Positions 1-6,604 of a stretch of 64,000 nucleotides of DNA are shown here, in pieces; position 1 is the first letter of the stretch; every line of letters begins with the position of its first letter. Under the pieces are notes generated by a model that had not been told where the DNA came from, ran no database searches, and worked only from the letters and a program-made list of their open reading frames with translations. The stretch lies in the NCBI RefSeq assembly GCF_038024105.1, contig NZ_CP150661.1:2561001-2625000 (forward strand), written 5' to 3'. Source of the DNA: Polaribacter butkevichii (GTDB taxonomy: Bacteria; Bacteroidota; Bacteroidia; Flavobacteriales; Flavobacteriaceae). A program made the position numbers and the translations under genes.

Positions 1-480
1 AATAATTCCTTTTGATGCTTTACAAGTACTAGCATCTACATTCCACTTTACGGCAGCCGCATTTACTAACAATTGTTTTGTAGTTGCACCTGTTTGCCTT
101 AAAGCATCCCAACCAAAACGTATCGATTGGCTACCTCCTGCAACTTGTCTTTTAAAATTTTTAGTATCTAAATTAGCTTGTACAACACGTACTTTGCTCC
201 ATTCTACATCTAATTCTTCTGCAATAATCATAGGCATTGCTGTTTTTACACCTTGCCCAATTTCTGGATTTGGAGAAAAAATAGTAACGTAACCATCATC
301 AGAGATTTTAATAAATGCGTTAAAATCATTAAAGTTTAAACTATCAATATCTACTGGCATTACGGCTTCTGGTTTGCAAGCCGTTAATAAATTAAAACCA
401 ACTAAAAGGCCACCACTTGCTAAAACAGATGCCTTTAAAAAGTTTCTTCTGCTAAAATTATTCTTTGATTTAGATTCCAT
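1..480 (-). CDS. Isoquinoline 1-oxidoreductase-type molybdenum hydroxylase, large subunit (N-terminal 160 residues, cut by window edge)
   Basis: The reading frame is open from an ATG at 480 to the window edge, so only the first 160 codons are seen. The N-terminus has a twin-arginine motif (SRRNFLKAS) and a hydrophobic stretch ending in LLTAC, which looks like a lipobox. This suggests Tat export and possible lipid anchoring. It continues into FIKISDDGYVTIFSPNPEIGQG and a segment with AGGSQSIRFGWDALRQTGA, typical of the molybdopterin-binding subunit of isoquinoline 1-oxidoreductase/aldehyde dehydrogenase enzymes (xanthine oxidase family). The 2Fe-2S subunit gene lies 59 nt upstream in the same direction, the usual small-then-large order. 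Substrate specificity cannot be told. Family certain, exact enzyme uncertain. Confidence 0.88.
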   Translation of the reverse strand, partial: MESKSKNNFSRRNFLKASVLASGGLLVGFNLLTACKPEAVMPVDIDSLNFNDFNAFIKISDDGYVTIFSPNPEIGQGVKTAMPMIIAEELDVEWSKVRVVQANLDTKNFKRQVAGGSQSIRFGWDALRQTGATTKQLLVNAAAVKWNVDASTCKASKGII

Positions 481-539
481 TTTGTGAAGTAATTTTTAGG
501 TTTTCCTCTTCGAAAAATTTGAGGAACCACTTTTTTATA

Positions 540-1001
540 TTAAGACATTTTTTCTGCAGCAACTTTTACCGCTTTTTCTATTCTATTATAAGAAGCACAT
601 CTACAAATATTACCATGCATAGCTTCTCTTATTTCTTCTTCTGAAGGATTTTTATTTTCTGATAAAAACGCAGAAGCAGTCATTATTTGTCCTGCCTGAC
701 AATATCCACATTGTGGTACATCAATTTCTTTCCAAGCCTCTTGTACAGGGTGTTTTCCATCATCAGACAACCCTTCTATCGTTGTAATTTTTACATCATC
801 TAAAATAGAAACTTGCATTTGGCAACTTCTTGTAGCAACACCGTCTATATGTACTGTACAAGCACCACATTGTGCAATACCACAACCAAATTTTGTGCCT
901 ACTAAATTTAGTTCATCCCTTAAAACCCATAACAAGGGTGTATCTGCATCCGCAGAAACTGCACGTACTTTTCCGTTAATATGAAGCTTATAATTTGGCA
1001 T
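540..1001 (-). CDS. (2Fe-2S)-binding small subunit of a molybdenum hydroxylase (IorA-like)
   Basis: This 153-residue protein has the two-cluster layout of the xanthine oxidase family small subunit. A plant-ferredoxin-type cluster is at C40, C45, C48 and C60, and an alpha-helical [2Fe-2S] domain is at C98, C101, C133 and C135. Length is normal for IorA/CoxS-type subunits. It would pass electrons from the molybdopterin centre of the large subunit encoded directly downstream to an acceptor. It has no signal peptide, whereas the large subunit has a Tat-type one, so the folded complex is probably exported by piggy-back. That last point is inference. Confidence 0.92.
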   Translation of the reverse strand: MPNYKLHINGKVRAVSADADTPLLWVLRDELNLVGTKFGCGIAQCGACTVHIDGVATRSCQMQVSILDDVKITTIEGLSDDGKHPVQEAWKEIDVPQCGYCQAGQIMTASAFLSENKNPSEEEIREAMHGNICRCASYNRIEKAVKVAAEKMS

Positions 1002-1101
1002 AGAAAGAGGTTTATAATTTAACTTGAAAGTTACAAAAAATTGCCTTTGTTATTTTAACCAGATGTAAAACCAAGAGTATTTGTGATTTTTTTAACAAAA
1101 A

Positions 1102-1131
1102 AAGAACCCGTTCAATAATGAACGAGTTCTT
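1102..1131 (-). terminator. Intrinsic terminator after the 1182-1631 gene
   Basis: Inverted repeat AAGAAC-x-CGTTC / GAACG-x-GTTCTT with a 6-nt loop (1114-1119). Read on the minus strand it is followed by a run of seven Ts, so it ends transcription of the gene at 1182-1631 before the oxidoreductase genes. Confidence 0.85.
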
Positions 1132-1181
1132 AATTTTCATTGCAATTTTCTGCAGCTTTATCTTAATATTTTACAATAATC

Positions 1182-1631
1182 TTATTCTACATCTATTATT
1201 CGTTTTCCTTTTTCTGTTTTTTTAATTTTTTTTAAAATCTCAAATAAATTTAATTTTAGAGCTCTGTGCTCTTTTAAATGATTTTTAAACAGAACAAGAA
1301 CTGTTTTGTGTTCTGTTTTATAAGCTTCCTCTTTTTTAGGTTCATCTTTTACGTCTACTAAAACTTCAAGACCATTTTTATGCTTTTTAACCAACTCAAT
1401 TAACTTGTCATTGGTTTTTTTAGAGTTACTTAAAATTTCGATAAATTCTTTACTTTTAGAATAGGCTTGAAAATCGATTAATTGAAGCGTATTCCACTTT
1501 ATTAAATCTTCAAAAAAAAGATATTCATCATTTAAAAATTCTAAATCTATAAGCCATTCTTTAGAGTCATTATGCATTTCTTCTGCACTTAACCATTTTA
1601 TAAAACTTGTATTTACTTGTGCTATTTTCAT
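1182..1631 (-). CDS. Uncharacterised 149-aa helical protein of the stress island
   Basis: I do not recognise a named family. The protein is charged, has no signal peptide or membrane segment, and looks almost entirely helical. The N-terminal part has the pattern LEFLNDEYLFFEDLI and the C-terminal part ends with KLNLFEILKKIKK. The same two blocks occur in the protein encoded at 1879-2304 (IRIEEELIEYKFYQNLIEA and KIQMFQYLESVL), so I regard the two as distant paralogues of a small helical-bundle family. The gene has its own terminator and its own upstream FNR-like box with a -7 element, giving a leader of about 190 nt. That places it in the same regulon as its neighbours. Function unknown. Confidence 0.75.
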   Translation of the reverse strand: MKIAQVNTSFIKWLSAEEMHNDSKEWLIDLEFLNDEYLFFEDLIKWNTLQLIDFQAYSKSKEFIEILSNSKKTNDKLIELVKKHKNGLEVLVDVKDEPKKEEAYKTEHKTVLVLFKNHLKEHRALKLNLFEILKKIKKTEKGKRIIDVE

Positions 1632-1660
1632 GATGTTATTTTTAAATCTAATCAGTAGAA

Positions 1661-1680
1661 AGGAGTTCCCCCGAACTCCT
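1661..1680 (-). other. Perfect 8-bp hairpin in the leader of the 1182-1631 gene
   Basis: AGGAGTTC, a CCCC loop and GAACTCCT form a perfect stem lying 30-49 nt upstream of the ATG at 1631. No T-run follows on either strand, so it is not an ordinary terminator. It may protect or control the leader transcribed from the promoter near 1819. Confidence 0.5.
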
Positions 1681-1823
1681 AACTACTTATTAATTACATT
1701 TACACAACCTTAGAAGTTACTTTGGTTGCTGTTTTTATATTTTTATAAACTAAAAAAAAGTGATTTTTATTTATAAAAATATAAGGTACTCTTAAAAACT
1801 CTTTGTCATCATTAATTCTCGTA

Positions 1824-1869
1824 CCAAATTACGAATAACAAAAAACCCATAAACTGATAATTATCAGTT
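1824..1869 (-). promoter_or_regulatory. FNR-like box (1855-1866) with -7 element
   Basis: A perfect 18-bp palindrome, AACTGATAATTATCAGTT, at 1852-1869 contains TGAT-AATT-ATCA. On the minus strand TAATTTGG at 1831-1824 matches TAnnTTTG at 7 of 8 positions and is centred 33 nt from the box centre. The start site would be near 1819, reading into the 1182-1631 gene. Same geometry as the other boxes in this island. Confidence 0.65.
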
Positions 1870-1878
1870 AATTAATAT

Positions 1879-2304
1879 TTATATTTTTAAAACACTTTCT
1901 AGATATTGAAACATTTGAATTTTAAAGGCCTTGCATTTCCTGAAAAAATTATATGTTTTTTCTTCTAACTCATTGTGCTTATTTATAAAGAAATTATCGC
2001 ACGATAAATCATCACATTCTATTTTATTTGAAATTGAGTTTGAATGTAATTTAATTTCATCTAACAACGCAAAAGCTTCTTTTTCTGTGGTCTTAATATC
2101 TTTTTTAAACATTTCTAAGTTCTCAAATAGATTCATAGAGTTTCCTTTAAAAGTAGAGGCTTCTATAAGATTTTGATAAAATTTATATTCAATAAGTTCT
2201 TCTTCTATTCTTATTGTATATTGAAGCATATTGTATTTTAATTCTTCAATAGATTTGTTTTCATTAAAACTTTTATAACTTTTGTTTGCTTCCATTTTAT
2301 TCAA
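1879..2304 (-). CDS. Uncharacterised 141-aa helical protein downstream of the beta-CASP RNase
   Basis: No named family recognised. The protein is soluble, strongly helical and rich in Lys and Glu, with no signal peptide. Two blocks (about residues 28-46 and the last 25 residues) resemble the protein at 1182-1631, so the pair may be paralogues. It starts 6 nt after the stop of the beta-CASP RNase gene and is almost certainly the last gene of the transcription unit ATP-cone nuclease, RNase, 141-aa protein. A perfect FNR-like palindrome lies just beyond its stop codon and serves the next gene. A role in stress survival is inferred from context only. Confidence 0.75.
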   Translation of the reverse strand: MNKMEANKSYKSFNENKSIEELKYNMLQYTIRIEEELIEYKFYQNLIEASTFKGNSMNLFENLEMFKKDIKTTEKEAFALLDEIKLHSNSISNKIECDDLSCDNFFINKHNELEEKTYNFFRKCKAFKIQMFQYLESVLKI

Positions 2305-2310
2305 TTTTTA

Positions 2311-3684
2311 TTAAATTTCAACTTTCTCAACAGAATCTAGTTTAGGTATCACTGCATTCCAATTATAAGTATCTTTTATTTTAACCCTAAAAGCATCTAA
2401 AGCGGTGGGCTCTCCATGAATTAAAAATATTTTTTCTGGAACATTTTTAATGTTTTTCATCCAGCTTATTAAATCTTGCTGATCTGCATGTGCAGATAAA
2501 CTCTCTATGGTTTTAACTGTTGCTTTTATAGGATAATATTTACCTCTAAAACGAATTTCGTGAGCGCCATCTAATAATTGTCTTCCACGAGTTCCTTCTG
2601 CTTGATAACCTACTAATAAAACTGTAGTTGCTTTTTCATCTATTAATTGTTGCAAATAGGTTAATACCCTACCACCTGTTACCATGCCGCTTCCGGCAAT
2701 TATAATTTTAGATCTTTTATCGTCTATTGTTTCCCATGTTTCTTTGTAAGATTGAACAATATTTACATGATTACACATAGCATTATAATCTTCTACTGGT
2801 AATTTATGCCAGGTAGGAAAACGTTTAAAAACATCTAAAACTCTATTACCCATCGGACTATCAACAAAAATAGGGATATTCGGAATCTTGTTTTCTTTAT
2901 ACAGTTTCCATAAAATATACATAAGTGTTTGCAAGCGTTCTACAGCAAAACTCGGAATTATTAGGTTTCCTTTCTTTTGAATAGTTTTCTTAATAATAGT
3001 AGCCAATTTTTGCTCTACATCTTCTACTGGATGTAGCTTATTACCATACGTACTTTCTATAAATAAAAAATCTGCCCTTTCTGGTGTTTTGGGATCTTGT
3101 AAAAGATAATCATTTTTTCTACCAATATCTCCAGAAAACACAAAACGTTTACCTTTAATGTCTAATTCTATAAAAGTTGCACCAATGATATGTCCGTTCT
3201 GTTGAAAACGATATTTTATATTTTCTGATAACAAAAGCCACTCGTTATCTTCTTTTACATCAAACTGCTTGATGGTTTTTTCGGCATCTTCAATAGTATA
3301 AAAAGGTAACGCAGGTTTGTGAGATGAATATTCCTCTTCGTTTGCTTTTTCTGCCTCTTCTTCATTAATTTTAGCAATGTCTTTTAATATAATTTTGGCA
3401 ATGGCTAATGTGGGTGCGGTTCCTATAATTTTACCTTCAAAACCTTGTTTTACTAATCTAGGTAAATATCCAACGTGATCTAAATGGCCATGTGTTAAAA
3501 GTACAACATCAATTTTACTAACATCAACAGGTAAATCTTGCCAATTTAGTTCTCTAAGTTCTTTTAAACCTTGAAACATACCACAATCTATCAATATGTT
3601 TTTCTCTGAAGTTTCAATTAAAAATTTTGAGCCTGTTACCACTCCAGAAGCTCCTAAAAAATTTATTTTAGCAAAATGTTCCAT
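2311..3684 (-). CDS. MBL-fold beta-CASP ribonuclease (YSH1/CPSF73-like RNA-processing family)
   Basis: Metallo-beta-lactamase fold with the motif HGHLDH (H65, H67, D69, H70 counted from the start chosen here), followed by FSGDIGR, a beta-CASP insertion with GMVTGGRVLTYL, and a C-terminal RMMBL part with SAHADQQDL and LIHGEPTAL. About 457 residues is normal for COG1236-type RNA-processing nucleases. I place the start at 3684 (protein MEHFAKINFLGASGVVTGS), not at the longer upstream ATG at 3726: homology starts here, and this start sits 4 nt after the stop of the upstream ATP-cone gene, while the longer one overlaps it. It probably degrades or processes RNA under the stress condition that induces this island. 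The family is clear; substrate and exo/endo mode are not. Confidence 0.9.
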   Translation of the reverse strand: MEHFAKINFLGASGVVTGSKFLIETSEKNILIDCGMFQGLKELRELNWQDLPVDVSKIDVVLLTHGHLDHVGYLPRLVKQGFEGKIIGTAPTLAIAKIILKDIAKINEEEAEKANEEEYSSHKPALPFYTIEDAEKTIKQFDVKEDNEWLLLSENIKYRFQQNGHIIGATFIELDIKGKRFVFSGDIGRKNDYLLQDPKTPERADFLFIESTYGNKLHPVEDVEQKLATIIKKTIQKKGNLIIPSFAVERLQTLMYILWKLYKENKIPNIPIFVDSPMGNRVLDVFKRFPTWHKLPVEDYNAMCNHVNIVQSYKETWETIDDKRSKIIIAGSGMVTGGRVLTYLQQLIDEKATTVLLVGYQAEGTRGRQLLDGAHEIRFRGKYYPIKATVKTIESLSAHADQQDLISWMKNIKNVPEKIFLIHGEPTALDAFRVKIKDTYNWNAVIPKLDSVEKVEI

Positions 3685-3688
3685 TTGA

Positions 3689-4540
3689 TTAATGATTTTT
3701 ACTGTTACACAATTGCTTAATTTCATTTAGAATTCTATCTTTTCTAATGTTAGAAATACCTAAATGATCTAAGTAAAAAACGTCTTCTATTACCTCTCTA
3801 CATAAAACTACATTTCTGTTTAATAAAAATTCTTTTTCTCTATTTGTTAGTAAGGTAGAAACTGTAATTGGGTACAATCCTAAACGATCTATTTTATCTT
3901 TTAAACCATCTCCTTTAGGATAATCCCAACTTAATAAATGCAAACCACAACAGTTACCAAATTTTAATGCATCTTCTGTAAATCTTGTGTTTGTAACAAC
4001 CCAACCTTCTATTAATTTAGATTCTGTTTGATTGTTTGTGTCCCAATGTGCTTTTACATCTAAGTAACGAGAGTTAATGTATAAAGGCACTTTTACATTA
4101 CAATTAAAGCCTTGCTCTCCATGAAACTTGCATTCTACAATAATGGTTTCCTTATTCTTTGTTGCAGTTACATCTATTTCGTGTGTAACACATTTACCGT
4201 TTAAAATTTTACCAACTTCTACACTGTATCCAGCATATTTAAAAACTGCAGCAACAAACCTTTCAAAAGGAAAACCAGTGGGTCCTAACTCGTAAATTGC
4301 TTTCTTTAATTTGTATTTAGAGGCAAAATGACGTTCTTTCTTTTTAAGTAGCGCAAACGCTCTATTATAAATTTCTTTGGTTGAAATACCTTGGTATAAC
4401 TCATCTCTAACTTTATCTATAATTTGATTTACAATAGCATCTTCTGCTCCGGTTCTTTTTAATGAAGCATAGAGCTTACTTGTAGAAAATTTTACTTTTT
4501 TTCCAGAATATTTTATGACATTTATATTAGTATCATCCAT
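3689..4540 (-). CDS. ATP-cone domain fused to an Mrr-like PD-(D/E)xK nuclease domain
   Basis: Residues about 6-90 form an ATP-cone (VIKYSGKKVKFSTSKLYASL ... YKLKKAIYELGPTGFPFERF), the nucleotide-sensing module best known from ribonucleotide reductase and NrdR. Residues about 92-190 look like an Mrr-type restriction-endonuclease fold with D123 and E136-x-K138 (EIDVTATKNKETIIVECKF) as the PD-(D/E)xK catalytic set. The remaining 100 residues are unassigned. The combination suggests nucleic-acid cleavage gated by ATP/dATP level. It is first in a unit with the beta-CASP RNase (4 nt apart), so the two may act together on nucleic acids during energy or oxygen limitation. No partner methyltransferase is present, which argues against classical restriction. 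Confidence 0.82.
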   Translation of the reverse strand: MDDTNINVIKYSGKKVKFSTSKLYASLKRTGAEDAIVNQIIDKVRDELYQGISTKEIYNRAFALLKKKERHFASKYKLKKAIYELGPTGFPFERFVAAVFKYAGYSVEVGKILNGKCVTHEIDVTATKNKETIIVECKFHGEQGFNCNVKVPLYINSRYLDVKAHWDTNNQTESKLIEGWVVTNTRFTEDALKFGNCCGLHLLSWDYPKGDGLKDKIDRLGLYPITVSTLLTNREKEFLLNRNVVLCREVIEDVFYLDHLGISNIRKDRILNEIKQLCNSKNH

Positions 4541-4715
4541 ATTGAAAATTAAAGAACATTATAAACAAAATTGTAAGATGTAGAAAATTTCTACCCAATG
4601 AGCTTACCTAATTATAAGCCATATCATGTACAGCTTAAACAGTTTTTACTTTAGTATCAATACCTTTATAAAAGAGTGCTAATTCTTTTTTAAATTTATT
4701 TTTACTTTTACAGGT

Positions 4716-4791
4716 TCAAAAAACTTAGTTAATGCTTTTTAAGTACTAACTAAGTTCTTTTATTATCATTGCACGTATATGTAGCGTACAC
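4716..4791 (-). ncRNA. Candidate small RNA or attenuated leader under an FNR-like promoter
   Basis: A promoter with FNR-like box at 4827-4838 and -7 element at 4796-4803 (minus) predicts a start near 4791. A 10-bp stem (4722-4731 with 4747-4756) followed by six Ts on the minus strand would end the RNA near 4716, giving about 75 nt. No ORF is contained. It is either a free small RNA or an attenuated leader of the ATP-cone gene, whose start is 175 nt further on. The hairpin could alternatively terminate the hibernation-factor operon. Confidence 0.45.
4722..4756 (-). terminator. Terminator-like hairpin with minus-strand T-run
   Basis: AACTTAGTTA and TAACTAAGTT enclose a 15-nt loop. The minus-strand continuation is TTTTTTG. 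It lies between the hibernation factor gene and the ATP-cone gene. Confidence 0.7.
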
Positions 4792-4795
4792 TTTT

Positions 4796-4838
4796 TAAAG
4801 CTAACTTTATCTTTACAATAAAAGTATGATATATATCA
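4796..4838 (-). promoter_or_regulatory. FNR-like box (4827-4838) with -7 element
   Basis: Perfect palindrome TGATATATATCA. On the minus strand TAGCTTTA (4803-4796) matches TAnnTTTG at 7 of 8 positions and is centred exactly 33 nt from the box. It drives the candidate small RNA or leader and possibly the ATP-cone/RNase operon. Confidence 0.65.
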
Positions 4839-4881
4839 GCTTAAAAAAGAGTGCTATTTTAGAAGGTTTTTAATGCTAAAA

Positions 4882-5184
4882 TTATAAATAAGGTTTTACA
4901 ATTCCTTTTCTCTTTTTTAATTGAATTTCTAAATCTGAAATAGTGTTTTTTACAGCAAGTTCATAATTTTTTTCGTTAGAAGAAGCAAATAGTCTTGGTC
5001 CTGGAACACTTAATTCTATTTCGCAGATCATTCCTTTATCTTTAGAATCATTTTCCTTTTTAAAAAACACGTTTGCATTTAAAATTTTGTCGAATTTTTT
5101 AACCAAACTAGCTAGCTTTTTTTCTGTATAAGCTTCCATAGTTTCACTTGTAGACATGTTAACAAATTGAATATTTATTTTCAT
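4882..5184 (-). CDS. hpf: Ribosome hibernation promoting factor, short HPF/YfiA family
   Basis: About 100 residues with the YfiA/HPF fold: MKINIQFVNMSTSETMEAYTEKKLASLVKKFDKI at the start, then two beta strands and a C-terminal helix ending QLKKRKG. Members bind the 30S decoding centre and silence or dimerise ribosomes when growth stops. I choose the ATG at 5184 because the conserved sequence starts there; the open frame extends 11 codons further to 5217 without similarity. It follows a membrane protein and a universal stress protein gene in the same direction, so it is probably co-transcribed with them from the FNR-like promoter at 6539-6581. It lacks the long C-terminal domain of long HPF. 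Confidence 0.9.
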   Translation of the reverse strand: MKINIQFVNMSTSETMEAYTEKKLASLVKKFDKILNANVFFKKENDSKDKGMICEIELSVPGPRLFASSNEKNYELAVKNTISDLEIQLKKRKGIVKPYL

Positions 5185-5277
5185 CTTTATGAATTTTAAG
5201 TTAATATAAATTCCCATTTCATGGGAGAGACAATATCTAAGGAAACCTCTAAAAACATCAAGAGGAATTCTTTTAAT

Positions 5278-5664
5278 TTAAAAGATTATAATGGCATATC
5301 CTATATTTAATAGGTAAATACCTACTAAAAAAAGTAGTGTGTAAATTACTTGTACAAATTTAATATTTACAAACTTTAACCAATTGATTGTTCGTTTCGG
5401 AAAAATAAAAAGAAACAAACCAATAAGTAATGAAGACCAACCAATTAGGGTTATGATGAGTTTCCAATTAGGCTGCCAAATGTTATGAAGTAGAATATTT
5501 ATCAACCCAATAATAATTGATAAAAAAGATAGAATAATTAAAAATTTCTGATCTTCTAAATCATTAAATATTTGCCGAATCCTTTTTGGATTAAAGCTTA
5601 GAATAACGAAAAATATAAGTAAATAATAACCCCAAAACTTTGCTAAAAAAATTGAATTTTCCAT
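5278..5664 (-). CDS. Small four-helix membrane protein
   Basis: 128 residues with about four hydrophobic segments (near 8-22, 41-60, 69-87 and 105-127) and few charged residues. I recognise no family. It starts 11 nt after the stop of the universal stress protein gene and precedes the hibernation factor gene, so it is a middle gene of that unit. The function is not evident. Confidence 0.75.
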   Translation of the reverse strand: MENSIFLAKFWGYYLLIFFVILSFNPKRIRQIFNDLEDQKFLIILSFLSIIIGLINILLHNIWQPNWKLIITLIGWSSLLIGLFLFIFPKRTINWLKFVNIKFVQVIYTLLFLVGIYLLNIGYAIIIF

Positions 5665-5675
5665 AACATAATGTT

Positions 5676-6515
5676 TTATTCATGAAGCACTAAAAAAGGA
5701 ACGTCTGTATGATAACTTATTTCTGCCACTTTGGTATGAAATAGTATCTGTTGAAAATAGTTAAGGTTTTTTGCAACCATAACAATCATGTCTATATTTC
5801 TACTGTTTACAAAACACTGTACCGCATCTTCTACTTTTTTATTGGTTAAAAAATGAAAACTATGACTGTAATTGTAAAAGTAATCTTCTAGTAATTCTTT
5901 ACTTTTTTGTTGATCTGCATTTAATGCAGTTACTTTTTTACTGATATTTAAAACTCTTAATGATGCTTTTTTTTCTTCTAAAATATTTATGATAGGTTGT
6001 AATAATTGCAAATCTGTAGACAATGAAAAATCGGTAGGAAATGCAATCTCTTCAATTTTACCAAATTTTGCATTCTCTGGCACTACTAAAGTGGTACATT
6101 TTACTTTTGTAATAACATCTCCGGTATTGCTACCCGTAATAAAACCGGCAAGACCACTAGCTCCTTTTGTTCCCATTACAATTACATCTATTTTTTTTTC
6201 TTCGATATGTTGTCTTATCGATTCTATAAAAAAGTTGGTATCTGTTAAAGTGACAAATTTATGTTTGGTGTTATTAAAATTTTCTACTATTTTTTGTTGT
6301 AGTTTTTTTAATGCTGTTTTTGCGTTTTCTATATTAACATCCACAAGAAGTTCTTGCGTTTGGGCGTAATAATAATCTTCTGTTGCAACGTTGCTTAGTC
6401 TATTAATGTGTAATAAATAAAAATTACACATTGAGTCTTTATAAAAATTTAAAGCGTACTCAATAGCGTTCCAAGAATTATCAGAAAAATCTGTAGGTAA
6501 TAAAATATTTTTCAT
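5676..6515 (-). CDS. Tandem-domain universal stress protein
   Basis: 279 residues with two UspA-type domains. The first begins KNILLPTDFSDNSWNAIEYAL and carries the ATP-binding loop GTKGASGLAGFITGSNTGDV. The second begins IEEIAFPTDFSLSTD near residue 153 and lacks that glycine-rich loop, so only the first half is likely to bind nucleotide. Universal stress proteins accumulate during growth arrest and oxygen limitation. The gene heads the unit USP, membrane protein, hpf. Immediately upstream is the best-formed promoter of the island (box 6570-6581, perfect -7 element TAAATTTG), and the response-regulator gene ends just beyond it. Confidence 0.93.
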   Translation of the reverse strand: MKNILLPTDFSDNSWNAIEYALNFYKDSMCNFYLLHINRLSNVATEDYYYAQTQELLVDVNIENAKTALKKLQQKIVENFNNTKHKFVTLTDTNFFIESIRQHIEEKKIDVIVMGTKGASGLAGFITGSNTGDVITKVKCTTLVVPENAKFGKIEEIAFPTDFSLSTDLQLLQPIINILEEKKASLRVLNISKKVTALNADQQKSKELLEDYFYNYSHSFHFLTNKKVEDAVQCFVNSRNIDMIVMVAKNLNYFQQILFHTKVAEISYHTDVPFLVLHE

Positions 6516-6538
6516 TGTAATTCGTCTTTAATATCAGA

Positions 6539-6581
6539 CAAATTTATGGCTACAATGCTTTTTAAAAAATGATATTGGTCA
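6539..6581 (-). promoter_or_regulatory. FNR-like box (6570-6581) with perfect -7 element
   Basis: On the minus strand the box reads TGACCAATATCA (7 of 8 conserved half-site bases). TAAATTTG at 6546-6539 is a perfect TAnnTTTG, centred 33 nt from the box centre. The predicted start near 6534 lies about 19 nt before the universal stress protein ATG. This puts the box at -41.5, the class II activator position of FNR/CRP. Confidence 0.75.
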
Positions 6582-6604
6582 TATCAACCTACACTTAGTA
6601 CGTA

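Noticed and set aside
1700..1830. Open minus-strand frame of about 43 codons in the leader of the 1182-1631 gene
   Set aside because: It has no ATG in frame and its composition (Lys, Asn, Ile, Phe, Tyr) is what AT-rich non-coding DNA gives; mentioned only as part of the leader.
3689..4540. Restriction-modification system
   Set aside because: The nuclease-like protein has an ATP-cone and an RNase partner but no methyltransferase or specificity gene nearby.
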